Below, one piece after another: positions 12,471 through 23,900 of a stretch of DNA of 64,000 bases (within the stretch, counting starts at the first letter, position 1; each line of letters opens with the position of its first letter). The DNA is taken from positions 434,001-498,000 of the forward strand of contig JAJJXM010000037.1 in assembly GCA_024516155.1 (NCBI GenBank). The letters run 5' to 3'. Made by a program: the position numbers and the translations under genes. The notes under the pieces are model-generated. The model made no database searches and was not told where the DNA came from. It saw only the letters and a list, made by a program, of their open reading frames with translations. This DNA is from Pyronema omphalodes. Lineage: Eukaryota > Ascomycota > Pezizomycetes > Pezizales > Pyronemataceae.

Positions 12471-15400
12471 TGTTGATTGCTGTTGAAGAATCGATAAGAA
12501 GAGTCTCAGAGAGTCTTGGAGAGATTATACCCCAGAGAGGCTGATACCGAGCAGTACTTTATCTTGTCTTGGGAAGACGAATAATCTACAGACAGCCGGG
12601 CCTCCCAGCTATTAACCAAACAGCCGTTACGTTACACACATATGAAACTTGAGCATGCGTGGGGAGATAAAAACCATGTCCCTGTCGGAAATGCATAGTA
12701 ACGGTATTCTGTTGGAAGGTGGAACGGATAAAACACGCAGTCTATCCTGTGCTCCTTCATGGCCGATGGTTGCATTCCTCAAGCAATAACGACACATTGT
12801 CACCTATGGCAACGGCCCGCTGACCGGTGAAGCTGCTGTACGACCTGAAATCCACAACGTAAGGCCCATACAGGTGGAGAAGAAAACACTGCTGATTTCA
12901 GATCCATCAGCCCCTGTTTTATCGGCGTATACCCAATCGGAGATGTCTCGAGCGCCGATACAAGTAATTCGAGAGAAGGAAACATCATTATTACGGTTAC
13001 TGTGACCTGAAGATTGCAAATCGAGGTGCAGGTAGTATCATAAGCGTAATATCTCGATACATTAAAAATAATAAGGCTATTGAATTCAGAAAAGTAATAG
13101 TATACGTATCTATGAGAACTGAATATTGGTAATACGTTGAAGTTCTATAATTTGCACTCAATAAATAATTGATCTGAATAATATGAAGCTACTGTGCACT
13201 CGATGTGCGCATCACTTGGAAATAATCGGAAAATGGCGGAAGTAAATCATATGTATGAAATAGTTGATCGGAAAGATTCCCATCTCTTCTGATATTTTCA
13301 AATTGTTTATTTACGCAAAAAGAAATATATTAAAAAGGCGATAGTAATACCAACGGTGCTTGTCAAAAGATAACAGTTTCCATTAACCCGACATAGGTGG
13401 GCGATGCAGTCCTACACCAGTCTTCATTCGTTACACAAGCACCAAGACTAAGAAACGTTTAACCACAGATATAGTACTCTAAAACCTTTTGAATCTTTGT
13501 TACTAAGATTTTTTTTTTTTTTTTTTTTACAATTTTGCGATTTTGCAACGTGGTAGAATAGTTTAAGATATTAATGGTATCATCTGAATCTAGGTCCATG
13601 GTATAAAAATATCCGCGCGTAAACTGGATGATTCATAGGCAATTTGATCTGCCAGCTCTTGAGAATGTCCATTATATCCTGGGCGAAACCGAAAGCTACT
13701 AATCACGGGGGCTAGCTGATTATCAATGACACTAGTAATCACATCAGCGCTGTGCACTCTACACACAGAGAGCGAATCATGTCACGGTAGACGTAGGCAA
13801 TGATGATTAGTAATCTAATACTTTAAAAAAAGGTTTTTGAACACAACGTCTGTCAAGCTTCGTTGGATGGACTTTCCATAACACGGAATAACTCCTGCCT
13901 CGGTATTTCAGGATACGAGACAGTGTTGTACACTCGTATCGGCGTTTATTGTCGCAAATCACCGTCAAAACTGGCGAATACCGACACAGAATGCTTTCGG
14001 CCGAGCGGAAAAATCAGGTATACACCACGGTACAGTACATCGACAATTCCAGGACTTCTTTCTTCAGCCACTAGAAGCTAGGATTTCGCCGTTTTCATAC
14101 AACACGCCTTTGACTATCAAAGGTACAGAATTAGCGTTAAATATTGGCGAGGGCCGAGATTTCGACGACTAAAGCATTGCATGAACTGCAAGGCTTAGGC
14201 TGCATATATAAACACCTTCTAGAATTCATCAACACTGCAGCATGTCGATTGCCAGTCCGATAACTTTAACCAGACCAAAAGCCGAGGGCTTATAAAATCA
14301 AGGGCTGTGGAAAGCCCTGAGAATTCGGGCGCCAAGAATACTTTAGCGAAGTCTGATAGCAAACCCCACCTCCTCGGCCTGAGAACTTGTTTATACTACT
14401 TCGAGAGTTAGCAGTGTTTTATCCTTTTGGGACGTAAAACAATAATTCGACACTTACTACGGCTACCATCGGAATAAAAGTACAGGGCGTGACTCGGAAG
14501 AATTTCCAGGCATGTATTCTCATCAGTCTCGTTTTGCTACAGAAAGTATAGAGCCTAATATAAAGTAGAGAAATAATGGCCTTCATGATGAGTGGAGGGT
14601 AGCATGCGAGCCATATGTACGCTGTGCCCTCGCGGCAATCTTTTGTGTGCACCAAGACTGCGGTATCCCAACTGCAGGTTACCTGCCAAGAGAGCATAAG
14701 TCTCTTACTCTCTTTATTCAAGATAAAAAACAGTGAAATAAAACATCTTATGATCACATTTTTGCAGAACATACGATAAACAACGCCACTTAGCGGCCAA
14801 AAACCAATACGCGGTGCTAAGATATGCCAACATTGCATGTTTATGCTATAACTAGATCTTACCACAATTTTTGGTTTAATTTCACTCTAAAGACATGGTA
14901 AAATCATTGCTGTAGTCAGAATATAGTCTTTGGCCGAAAACTCCGACCAGAGATCCACTGTTGTGCTGAAATCTTTCGGCGTTAATCAATTCCCCTGTAT
15001 GCGCTAGTGGTTCACCACGCGAGAAAGCAAAAGAATAAGCTTCGCTAGGCGTACTTTGTAATATCGGGGACACGAGAGGATAAGAGGTGCACTGCCAATA
15101 TCCACGTGGTATGCGTAACGTGAGATTCGTATTTTGGCGAGTTGGTTCGGCGTAAAGTTGCGGTGCAGTTTCAGCTTGTTGGAGTAAACTGTAGGCAATA
15201 TTTATTTCGAAATCTCAGGGAACTCTACCCATAACATCAAAAATAGTCATGTTTCGGCCTCAATCGCAATCCATAGACCCAGAGCAATTTGATTCATAAG
15301 ATTATCTTAGAAACCGTTACGGAAATACTGTCTAACACCAGGAGGGACAACGCAAGTATAAGCTTTCAGGCAAAACTGACTTTGTGTTACCTTCTAGAAC

Positions 15401-16025
15401 ATAGCGGGAGATCTTTTCGTATGCATGGTGCCATATCATCTTTCATCCGATGTGCCATGCATGATTACCGCCGGTGTAACAAACATGCGTACTGGAGCAC
15501 GTTTTCCAGTTTTTCACAGCTGAGCGGCCGTTCCATAGATCTATGGAAGATTACAGTAGGATCTAACGCCAAGGGCAGTTGAATTTTGACTTTGAAATAA
15601 TCCGGCAGTGTGAAACTAGAACGTCATCCTACTGGTATTGGATATCTCTGGAATAGAGTAGTTCATTCGAGTTTCATCATTCCGTGATAGTTCGCATTAA
15701 TGCTGCAGCATCCAAAGATGCGTAAAGGCTTGTTTTAGTAGGTGGTAGGTTATTATTGCAGACCAGTAAGAAACCTGGTCATCAGATGAGCTTTTAGGTG
15801 GAATGTCGCCACATTGGACCGATATTTAAATAATCTTAACACCGAATCTGAGGCCTTGGTATCATAGCAGAGGCTTTCTTATAACTAGGCCTTCCATCGA
15901 AGATTCCATGCGTCTCGAAATCACCCACTACCCCGCAAGAACGCAAACAGAAGCGATTTTGAACCTCATACACCTTCAGAGAAAAATATATAAACAAAGA
16001 ACAGTCTAACACACAGAAAAACGAG
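12471..16025. other. Intergenic, AT-rich, several TCGGCG motifs, possible gene relics
   Basis: 3.5 kb between the two Myb genes. No intact gene is supported. A minus-strand open frame at 14419-14865 (148 codons) has hydrophobic stretches that could be a decayed membrane-protein fragment, but it matches nothing I can name. A T run lies at about 13510-13528. Copies of a TCGGCG-centred motif occur at 12921, 12954 (reverse), 13937, 14974 and 15146. Confidence 0.55.
12919..15157. promoter_or_regulatory. Scattered TCGGCG-type motifs between the Myb genes
   Basis: Copies read directly are ATCGGCGTAT at 12921, the reverse form AGCGCCGATA at 12951, TATCGGCGTTTA at 13937, TTTCGGCGTTAAT at 14974 and TTCGGCGTAAAG at 15146. 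They share a WTCGGCGTWWA core with sites in the promoters of the methyltransferase, reductase, monooxygenase and SDR genes. The binding factor is unknown. Confidence 0.4.
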
Positions 16026-16552
16026 ATGTCGAAGCCAACTTACAGCCGCGTTACTTCCCGAAAACTTCGTCATGCAAAATTAATGGAACCAGTACGGAAC
16101 TGTCCCTGGAGGGCGGAAGAAGATAAAAGGCTTTCTGAGGCAGTTGCACGGTTGGGAGGAGGGTAAGAATATTGAAATTTTCAATGATTTGCATCAACTT
16201 ACATTCATCCAGTTGTGATTGGAATTTAGTGGCCCAGTCGGTGATGACAAGAAATTCACGAGGTTGGTAAATCTCAGAAAAGCTTCGTTTTTCCCGACTG
16301 ACAAGAGCTTTAGAATGTAAAGATCGCTGGTTTAAGCTATCATCATCTGCAGATGGGGAAGTGTCACACCGTTCAACACCAGAGGAAGACAACGCTTCTG
16401 GGGGTGGTAGCAGTGGTGTCTACCTTAATGAAAGCAACCCGATCAGTTTTCTGGAGTACTTCAACCAGCCAGAATTTGACGGGGCTTTTGATAACGACAT
16501 TGACCTGATGAGCATGTACATGAATGACTACAGAGGGGAATCTGCGAAGTGA
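16026..16552 (+). CDS. Small single-repeat Myb-like protein, 141 aa, 3 exons
   Basis: Deduced exons are 16026-16162, 16213-16262 and 16314-16552, joining to 141 residues. One complete Myb/SANT repeat occupies about residues 27-70 with its three tryptophans in NCPWRAEEDKRL, CDWNLVAQSV and CKDRWFKL. The remainder is a Ser/Gly-rich linker and an acidic tail (FDGAFDNDIDLMSMYMNDY) that resembles an activation or interaction segment. The repeat is closely similar to repeat 2 of the larger Myb gene (LVAQ-V-TRN---C--RW). The last intron cuts both genes at the same codon position and phase, just before the Cys of that motif. The ATG follows AAAACGAG. With one repeat it may bind DNA weakly, act with a partner, or oppose the larger Myb, but these roles are inference. 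Confidence 0.75.
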
Positions 16553-17318
16553 CTAGCTTAGGCTATGTCTTTTCATTAGATGTTCAAATTTTATAGATAT
16601 AGGCGTTTTCTTTTGGGGGAATCAGAACTGTAGATATTAATGGAATTATTGTACGAAAAAACGCGCATGTCTTGATCACTTCCATATTCAATACGCTTAC
16701 TTGATCAACTACTGTAAAACAAATAATAATCCAAGATCAGACGTGATCTGGCTCCGCAGCTGCTCAATCAAATTGTCAAAACTAGTAAATAAGAACAGAC
16801 CAGCCCCCTTAGTGAAAGGTTTATCCTATTTCGTTACATATGGCCATGTAATCAATTATTTCTGCCATGATTTTACTTCGTGTAAGCGTAGTGACGAAAA
16901 GTGCGTATGTAAAACTTCGGTCTAGAGTAGTCTAGTGCCAAGAAAACGGCAAACTCCGAATATCTTGCCGCCTTCTCAGAAATTTCTCGTGGGATGCAAA
17001 CGTCAATATTTCCATGATTGGCAGAGATTCTTCAACTGCCCCGTAATTATCGCGATTGAAGATTTTAGAATAAAAAAAGCGCATGAGTTGATAGTGAATC
17101 TTCCCCGGAGTCATAACTCGGGTCCTACATGTGGAGTCAAAGGCGGTAAACAGTAATCACTATATCGGCGTTAAGATTCAATGACTATGTTGACTCGGTT
17201 CTAAGTATGAAAGCTTGATATATAAATTGTTGTATAAGCCGAAGAAAAGTCATCAGTCCAGACCAGCCATTCACTTTCAGTAACCAAACTTTACATTCTA
17301 AACCTCAAATATCAGAAG
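16553..17318. other. Intergenic; promoter of the O-methyltransferase
   Basis: 766 bp without a supported gene. Open frames around 16701-17156 overlap on both strands and look random. A TATCGGCGTTAAG motif at 17163-17175 lies 144 bp before the methyltransferase start, and an AT-rich TATATAAAT box is at about 17219. Confidence 0.5.
17163..17175 (+). promoter_or_regulatory. TATCGGCGTTAAG motif upstream of methyltransferase
   Basis: Exact sequence read at this position, 144 bp upstream of the methyltransferase ATG. It matches the motif repeated elsewhere in the cluster promoters. Confidence 0.45.
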
Positions 17319-19098
17319 ATGTCTACAAAATCAGCAGTTGACGTTGCAAATCTCTTGAATTTGGTCGAGCTAATCAACAGTTCCGCCAAGACTATAATCA
17401 ATGAGTGGGCCAAAGCCCCTAACAGCGGCTCGTCCGAAGTTCGTTCCGGATTACTCGATAGCCGAGAATGTTATAATGCCCAGCGCACCATTCTTAGTGC
17501 AGCCGGTATGTTGACCGAAGTCGTCGGTGAACCGAACAACCGCCTTCTTGAAGTCTCTTCGCAATATTTTGAGTCAAGAGCACTCCACATCGCAGCCGAG
17601 CATCGTATTCCGGACATCCTCGCCGGTCACGACGAGGAGGGAGTAGCCATTGGAGATATCGCTGCAAAGATTGGTATTGAGAGCCTCAAACTTTGTAAGT
17701 CTCTATACCCCTTGAATTTGAAAGATAAAAAGCCATGATCTAAGTCTAATCGGTTTTTAGCGCGTGTGTTGAGATGCCTCTGCTCCATTCATCTCTTCAA
17801 AGAGGTTGCACCTGACGTATTCGCCAACAATTCTGTCACTGCTAAACTTGTTGGAAATGAGCCTCTCCGCGCATACATCATGCTTTTGTGAGTTTCCTCT
17901 GAAATTAAACCCTCTACATAACTTCTCTAACCGATTCCATAGTGCACTTGATCTCTACAGCGCATCTGATTATCTCCCCAAAGCACTTACCGATCCCGTC
18001 TTGGGTCCTTCGTATGCGGTTGAGGAAACTGCCTTCCAACTTGCAGTTGGTACCAAGAAGCCTCGGTGGGAGTGGTTGGAGGAGAAAATCCCCGCAAGCC
18101 AGACTCACTTCGAGCGAAACGGTTACCCTCGCAACGTGAAGGGCGTCAATGGCACACATCGTGTTAACGAAAAAACTACCAACGAAAACTGCCAAAATGG
18201 TAATGGCACTGCGGAGGACAGTCGTAATGGAACTGCTGCAGAACTCGGTAATGTCAAGCCTCGTCCTGAATTGGAAATCTTTGGTCTCGCAATGCTTGGT
18301 GGTGGAAGGGTCTTCGGCACGGCTCATATATATGGTCCGTACCACCGCACCTATTTTATCCAATGTCTTAGAAACAAAACTAACTGTCATCAGATTTCCC
18401 GTGGGCTTCATTGGGTAATGGAACTGTGGTTGATGTCGGTGGTGGTGTCGGTAAGTGCCTTAAAATCTTTCATGACTGCTCCATTTTAACCTCCATGCAG
18501 GTGGTTTCTCATTGCAACTCTCCAAGAACTACCAAAACTTGAAGTTTGTGATTCAAGACAGAGAGCAAGCCGTGAAACAAGGAAAGCACGATGTTTGGCC
18601 GAAGGAGAATCCCCAAGCCATCGCAGATGGCCGGGTTCAGTTTATGCCTCACGACTTCTTCAAGACCAATCCTGTTAAAGGAGCCGATGTTTATTGGCTT
18701 CGATATATTCTGTAAGTTCACTATAAGCACTGGGATTTCAAACACGCACTAATCAGTTCATCAGCCATGACTGGTCCGATGAATACTGTGTGAAGATTCT
18801 CTCCTCCATTCGCGAAAGCATGGCTCCCAACTCAAAGATTTTGATCTGTGATCAAGTAATGAACACAACTCTTGGATGTCCCGAGCTTCCTGCTGCTCCT
18901 TCGCCGCTTCCTTCAAATTACGGATACCACACCCGCTACAGTCACCAGCGTGATTTGACGATGATGGCTATCATCAATGGAATTGAAAGGACGCCGGATA
19001 TGTTCAGAGATATTGCTATGAGATCTGGGCTTGTGATGAATAAGATTTGGGAGTGTCGTAGTCAGGTCTCGCTGGTGGAGTTGGTTAGAGCAGATTAG
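17319..19098 (+). CDS. SAM-dependent O-methyltransferase (COMT-like), 498 aa, 6 exons
   Basis: Deduced exons are 17319-17694, 17761-17887, 17943-18334, 18394-18450, 18501-18711 and 18765-19098. The protein has the usual plan of plant/fungal caffeate-type O-methyltransferases. An N-terminal winged-helix dimerisation part contains ALHIAAEHRIPDIL and the DLYSASDYLPKAL region. The SAM-binding motif VVDVGGGVGGF is encoded across the exon 4/5 junction. Then come the FVIQDRE acidic motif, MPHDFF, and YILHDWSDEYCVKIL, which contains the catalytic-base His of the family. An unusual Asn/Gly-rich insertion (about residues 225-270, NGNGTAEDSRNGT region) sits just before the SAM domain. It would methylate a phenolic hydroxyl of the cluster product, which is inference from context. 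It lies 1.8 kb from the end of the PKS gene, across a transposon-like palindrome. Confidence 0.9.
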
Positions 19099-19534
19099 AC
19101 GGACATGATATGGATGCAGACACAATGGATAGACGAAAATTGAAATGTTTTGTTCTTCTGATTTCGCAAAATGGAGCCAGCATTTTACTGCTGCATTTTT
19201 CAAAAGTTTAGACACCATCCCACTGTGGATATTTTGCAATACTCAAAATATCACTAGCTGTGCTTTAATTCACAATCATATCCATAAATCCAGTCGTTCC
19301 GAAATATCCAATGCTTCTGCATATGTGGGCTTCTAGCTATGCAAGTCAGATATTAGACCATTAAATGCATACATGTATAATGCACCTTATACTGAGAGAT
19401 AATTATTCTAGATGCAGGAAATGAATTATCCAATCGATTGTCGGCCGGAATCATTCACCAAGCCCTCAAAATTCTGCAGGCTGAATTTGAAGTTCTTAAT
19501 AGTGTTGATGGCAAAGCCTGCATGATTTCGCGAT

Positions 19535-20272
19535 ACTCGTGCCCAAAGATGGTGACCAGCGCATCCACCCCCAGTCGCTCGTCCACGAGCAACCGGAGGC
19601 ACTCCTACGGAGTGCCCGACGGCTATATGTGAACGGATTATACTGTACGAAGCTCCTCCTCATCCGCCGCACTCTACCCCCGGCTCCACCGACACAACGA
19701 CGTGTAAATTTACCAGTAAGGTACAGTATTGAAGTAGGGACCCTTAAGCGTACGAGGTTCTGGACAAAAGTGACCGTCACTTTTCTGTGCTAAGCGCCGG
19801 GCGGGGTGACGATGACTTTTGTCCAGAACCTCGTATAGAGACAAATTTGCAGGATGAAATAGCTGCTGTGGAGAGAATTACAATCAATTATCCACTGAAA
19901 CAAGTTTATGCGTTTGTTTTAGAAATTATTTTATGGTTGTGGTGAAAAATAAGATTATAGTTCACTTGAGCTAGCTTCTCGCGAGCAGATTTTAGTAGAT
20001 AATTAATCATAAGTCTCTCCAAAACAACTATTTCATCCTGAAAATTTGTCTCTATACGCTTAAGGGTCCCTACTTCAATACTGTACCTTACTGGTAAATT
20101 TACACGTCGTTGTGTCGGTGGAGCCGGGGGTAGAATGCGGCGGATGAGGAGGAGCTTCGTACATTATAATCCGTTCACATATAGCCGTCGGGCACTCCGT
20201 AGGAGTTCCTCCGGTTGCTCGTGGACGAGCGACTGGGGGCAAAGGCGCTAGCCATCATCTTTAGGCACGAGT
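19535..20272. mobile_element. Long palindromic (foldback-type) element interrupted by a MITE
   Basis: The left arm (19535-19771, about 237 bp) reads as the inverse of the right arm (19815-19835 plus 20055-20272). Matching landmarks are ACTCGTGCC at the outer ends, CCACGAGCAACCGG against CCGGTTGCTCGTGG, and CCCTTAAGCG against CGCTTAAGGG. The inner 21 bp at 19751-19771 and 19815-19835 are a perfect inverted match around a 43-bp loop. The right arm is split by a 219-bp insert. Arms differ by only scattered changes. No transposase frame is inside, so it is non-autonomous. Confidence 0.85.
19836..20054. mobile_element. 219-bp MITE with TA target duplication, nested in the palindrome
   Basis: Terminal inverted repeats TAGAGACAAATTT and AAATTTGTCTCTA extend imperfectly to about 27 bp. 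The insert is flanked by TA on both sides. Removing it with one TA rejoins the palindrome arm exactly (CCTCGTACGCTTAAGG against CCTTAAGCGTACGAGG in the other arm). TA duplication is the hallmark of Tc1/mariner-type transposition. Confidence 0.85.
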
Positions 20273-20901
20273 GGCTCAAAAAGTGGGTCTTGTAGTCTCG
20301 CTACGCCTCACTGCGGGTCGATCTCGGGATCGCCGCGTACCTGAAGCTAAGCTCCGAAGTTAGCACAAGATCTCATCTTCAGCACCGTTTGCCGTGCACA
20401 CTGGTTATGTTATGCGTCTCGAACTAAAAGATGATCGGCTTTTATATCCAGGCATCGGTTTTAGGACGAGTGGAGAAATGTGGAGTTTTAGGAAACAAGT
20501 AATGATGGGCCAGTCAGCTCTTTTATTTCAAGTCAGAACGATATTATAGCGTTTACCTTGTGTACCACCTTGCTATACATAGTGATCCTTAGTAACATAA
20601 CCTACTTTAAAGGTCACCGAGGTTTTAATTATGGTCACTCGATACAGGTAAAATGAAAGACAGCATGATTCATCAATTTTTTGACAAATCGGAATATATA
20701 AATATGAAACATGATATATGGAAAGCAAGAAATTAAAAGAGCAAAGCGTTCTAAAAAAACCAAATCAAAACCTTGAACTTTGCATATCAAACTAACGCAA
20801 GGGAAAAAGATACCAAAATCATAAACGCCGTGAAAGTAAATTCGCGCAGAAAAATTTGAATAAGACCCATCACACACTAATCCGAGGACTTTGGCACAAA
20901 A

Positions 20902-23900
20902 CTACACCTGGTCTAATTTTCTGCATGCGTTCCGAAGCTGAACCGAGACTTCTTCAATCTGCTGACGCGTGAGAAAGTTTTTACTTAGTTGATAAGAGAT
21001 ACTTACGTTTTCTTTTTGGAATGGCTCAAAGTGATTCCCTGGAATATCCATAATATCAACCTTATTTCCCACGAGCTTTTCCCAGCCCGCCACTGCATCT
21101 TGGCGATTTCGTCTATCCTCGAGCCATTTATGGCTAGCACAACGCAGATCCCTCATAGGGTATCCCTCGGAACTACGAAGCAATATAATGTTGGGTGCCG
21201 TATTCCATGGTGCGGGGTTGAATTTAACCAGGTTCGCCGTATTGCTCTTGAATTGCTGCGCAACGAGATTCTCAACATGGCGCGCAGCCTTGGATCGAAG
21301 ATCGGAACGTGAGACGGTCTCGATTACCTCCGTCGGGAGAGGTTGATGATCAATAGGACAAGGTGAGTCGATGAGAACAATGCCGCTTACACGTTTACCG
21401 AGTCGTTGAAGATGCCGCGCGGCTTCAAATGCAACCACCCCTCCATATGACCAGCCTAATAATATCAGCATTTGTCTTCAAATAAATTGCAGCTGAGGGC
21501 TTACCCCCAACAATATATGGACCTGACGATATCTGCGCAATCAAAGAAGCATAATGAATTGCCATTTCAGTCAACCCTCCCGACCACTCTTCACCAGAGA
21601 AAAAACGAGGGTTGAAAAAGCCATAAACGTCACGTTGCAAATCCAAAATGCCGGAATATTTGTTGCATAGGCCACTTCCATCGTGCATCAAAAATAGTGG
21701 TGGGTTACTGGTCTTCGAACTCTGCAGTACGGCTGGAAGTTTATTCATATTCATGACGGCCCTGAGATCGTCGATGCTTGTCCCTTCTAAGCTATTTGCT
21801 GCAGAATCATTTGGATAATGGCTGAGTTTAACCAGGTCCTCTAGATCCTTCACTGTAACACAACAGGCAAACTGTTCTGTTTTCAGTTGAAGCCCATAGT
21901 CTTTGTGTAGGGCCTGGAAGAGCTCGATGGACGTCAGCGAATCGAGACCAAGAGCTTCTAATTCCGTCGTGGGGCGTATCTCAGCCTCATGAACGCCGAT
22001 AGTAGTGGCCAGCACACTGCGAACATTGATCGTTGGTACAGTCACAGCATCTTCGGTGATAATATCAGGAACGCTTTGAGTCGAAATCTGAATCTCAGCG
22101 TATGCTGGCTCTATAAGGCTCTCGGAGTTGCTCGGACAAACCGCCTCCTCCAAGTCGCGAGCTGTGGCGCAGGCAGCAAGTGTGGCGGTATCCACGCTAA
22201 CCTGGAACCTGGTTTTTAGTGTCTCGCAGATTTCAATGCTCATCAAGGAGTCAACCCCAAGTTCCTCTAACTTCTTTGCGGGGTCAATATCTCTCGCCGG
22301 AACGCCACATGTCTCCGCTATCACCCGAATGACTTCCGCGCTGACCCCCGTAGTTGCACGAGCCGGTGAAGCTGTTCGTGGTGATGGTGCTGCAGTTACA
22401 GGTGGCGTCGGAAGGGAGTGCGATGCATGCTGAGTCTTCTGCGCCTTAACAGCCTCCGTGATTTCGGGTTTCCTTCCCCGAAGAGTGGCTAAATGTGTCT
22501 GGAAACTGGCAAGACGTAACCTTCGGAAGTGCATACCCTTGATAACGGCCACAATGTTTCCTCGAGAGTCAATTCCATAAGCAGCAGCAAGTATGGTGTT
22601 CTTTATCCAAGGAAGAATGCTGCAGTAAACTTTAAAAGTGTCGTTCCAGTCGATATCATCGGAGATAATCTTGACTGACTCAACTTTGCTACAAATACAT
22701 GCTTCATCAGTGCCGACACTGCTATTCGCTATAAATCCGGCTGCATGTAATAGCGTATCCATGAATACCGGCTGCACAACATATCGACCTTCCTTTAGTT
22801 CTCCCGGGATTTTGAATGTACCGTAGCCCTCGTCTCCATTCTGTGATATGTTCATTGACTGGACACTTTGATAACCCTTGGAATATGCAACAACCCTGGT
22901 AAAGATGACGTCATACATTAACCTCGTATTGACACGTTCGAGATGGCTGCTTTCGTCATGAAGGACAATTGGTTGACGTCGGATATTAGCCGCTTGCCGG
23001 GAAAATTTCTCTCTCATGGAAGCCGTTGTCTGGGTCTTAATTATTCCGGTGCAATGAAGAGTGCGGTCGCTCTCGGTTGCATAGGAGATGACATCGAATG
23101 GAACTTGACAAGAGTTGACGTCCAACGGAGACTTGAAAATAATCTCGACAGTCTTGTCACATGCGCTGGCATCATAAACCAAAGGATTCGCGTAGTCTAT
23201 ATCTGTCAATATGGGCACTTGGTTCTTTCCCATGAATCCAAATTCCAAGAAGGCGGCCTCATAGGCCAATTCGTGGTAAACAGAGGCAGGACAAAGGGCG
23301 CTTCCACCAACCAAATGACCTTTGATCAGAGTTGACAACACAGAAAGCTTCGTAGAGTACGCATGAAAACCGTGAACAACGTGTCGTTGGTCCTTTAAGA
23401 GCTGGTAACGACTTTCATTTGCAGTTGTATCAATGGCGATGTGTTCCAATTCAATAGGCCTGATTGGCTCCCTATGAGCGATACGGTATTCTGTTTTGCT
23501 GAAAGGATACTGAGGCAAATCAACCACACATACATCATCTCCACGGTACACGCTCTTCCAATTTACGGGGCAACTTCGAATGTAAAGCTCAAGCAATGTA
23601 GTAGTCAAGGTTGTCCATGGCGTCTGTTGTTTGTGAAGACTTGGGTGGCAAGTAATATTCTGATGATTAATTGTCGACTTGACCATAGGCAAAGTAATGG
23701 GGTGTGGGCCGATTTCCAAATATATCGCAGGTTCTGATAATTCCAGATTAAGGCTAAGCAGCCCTTCATGAAATCTCACGCTACTACGAGCATGCAATGC
23801 GAAATAATCGTCTCCTAGATCCTCTCTGGTAAGCTGTCGCCCGAAAACGTTGGACGCAACAGGAATAATAGGTTTTGAGAACTCCATAGATTTTGTGAGC

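Larger units (their letters stand above)
19099..20901. other. Intergenic region filled by a palindromic element
   Basis: No gene. It holds the 738-bp inverted-repeat element (19535-20272) described separately. A GC-richer stretch of about 130 bp follows (20273-20400) and does not match any RNA gene I can confirm. The 3' flank of the PKS gene follows. Confidence 0.6.

Noticed and set aside
14419..14865. 148-codon minus-strand frame with hydrophobic stretches, considered as a transporter remnant
   Set aside because: It has no transporter signature that I can point to. It is mentioned only as a possible relic in the intergenic entry.
15289..15582. 97-codon plus-strand frame between the two Myb genes
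   Set aside because: No motif and no plausible splice extension.
20273..20400. GC-richer block considered as a 5S rRNA or other RNA gene because of AGCTCCGAAGTTAG
   Set aside because: The full 5S internal control region and overall folding pattern could not be matched. It is probably flank of the transposon-like element.
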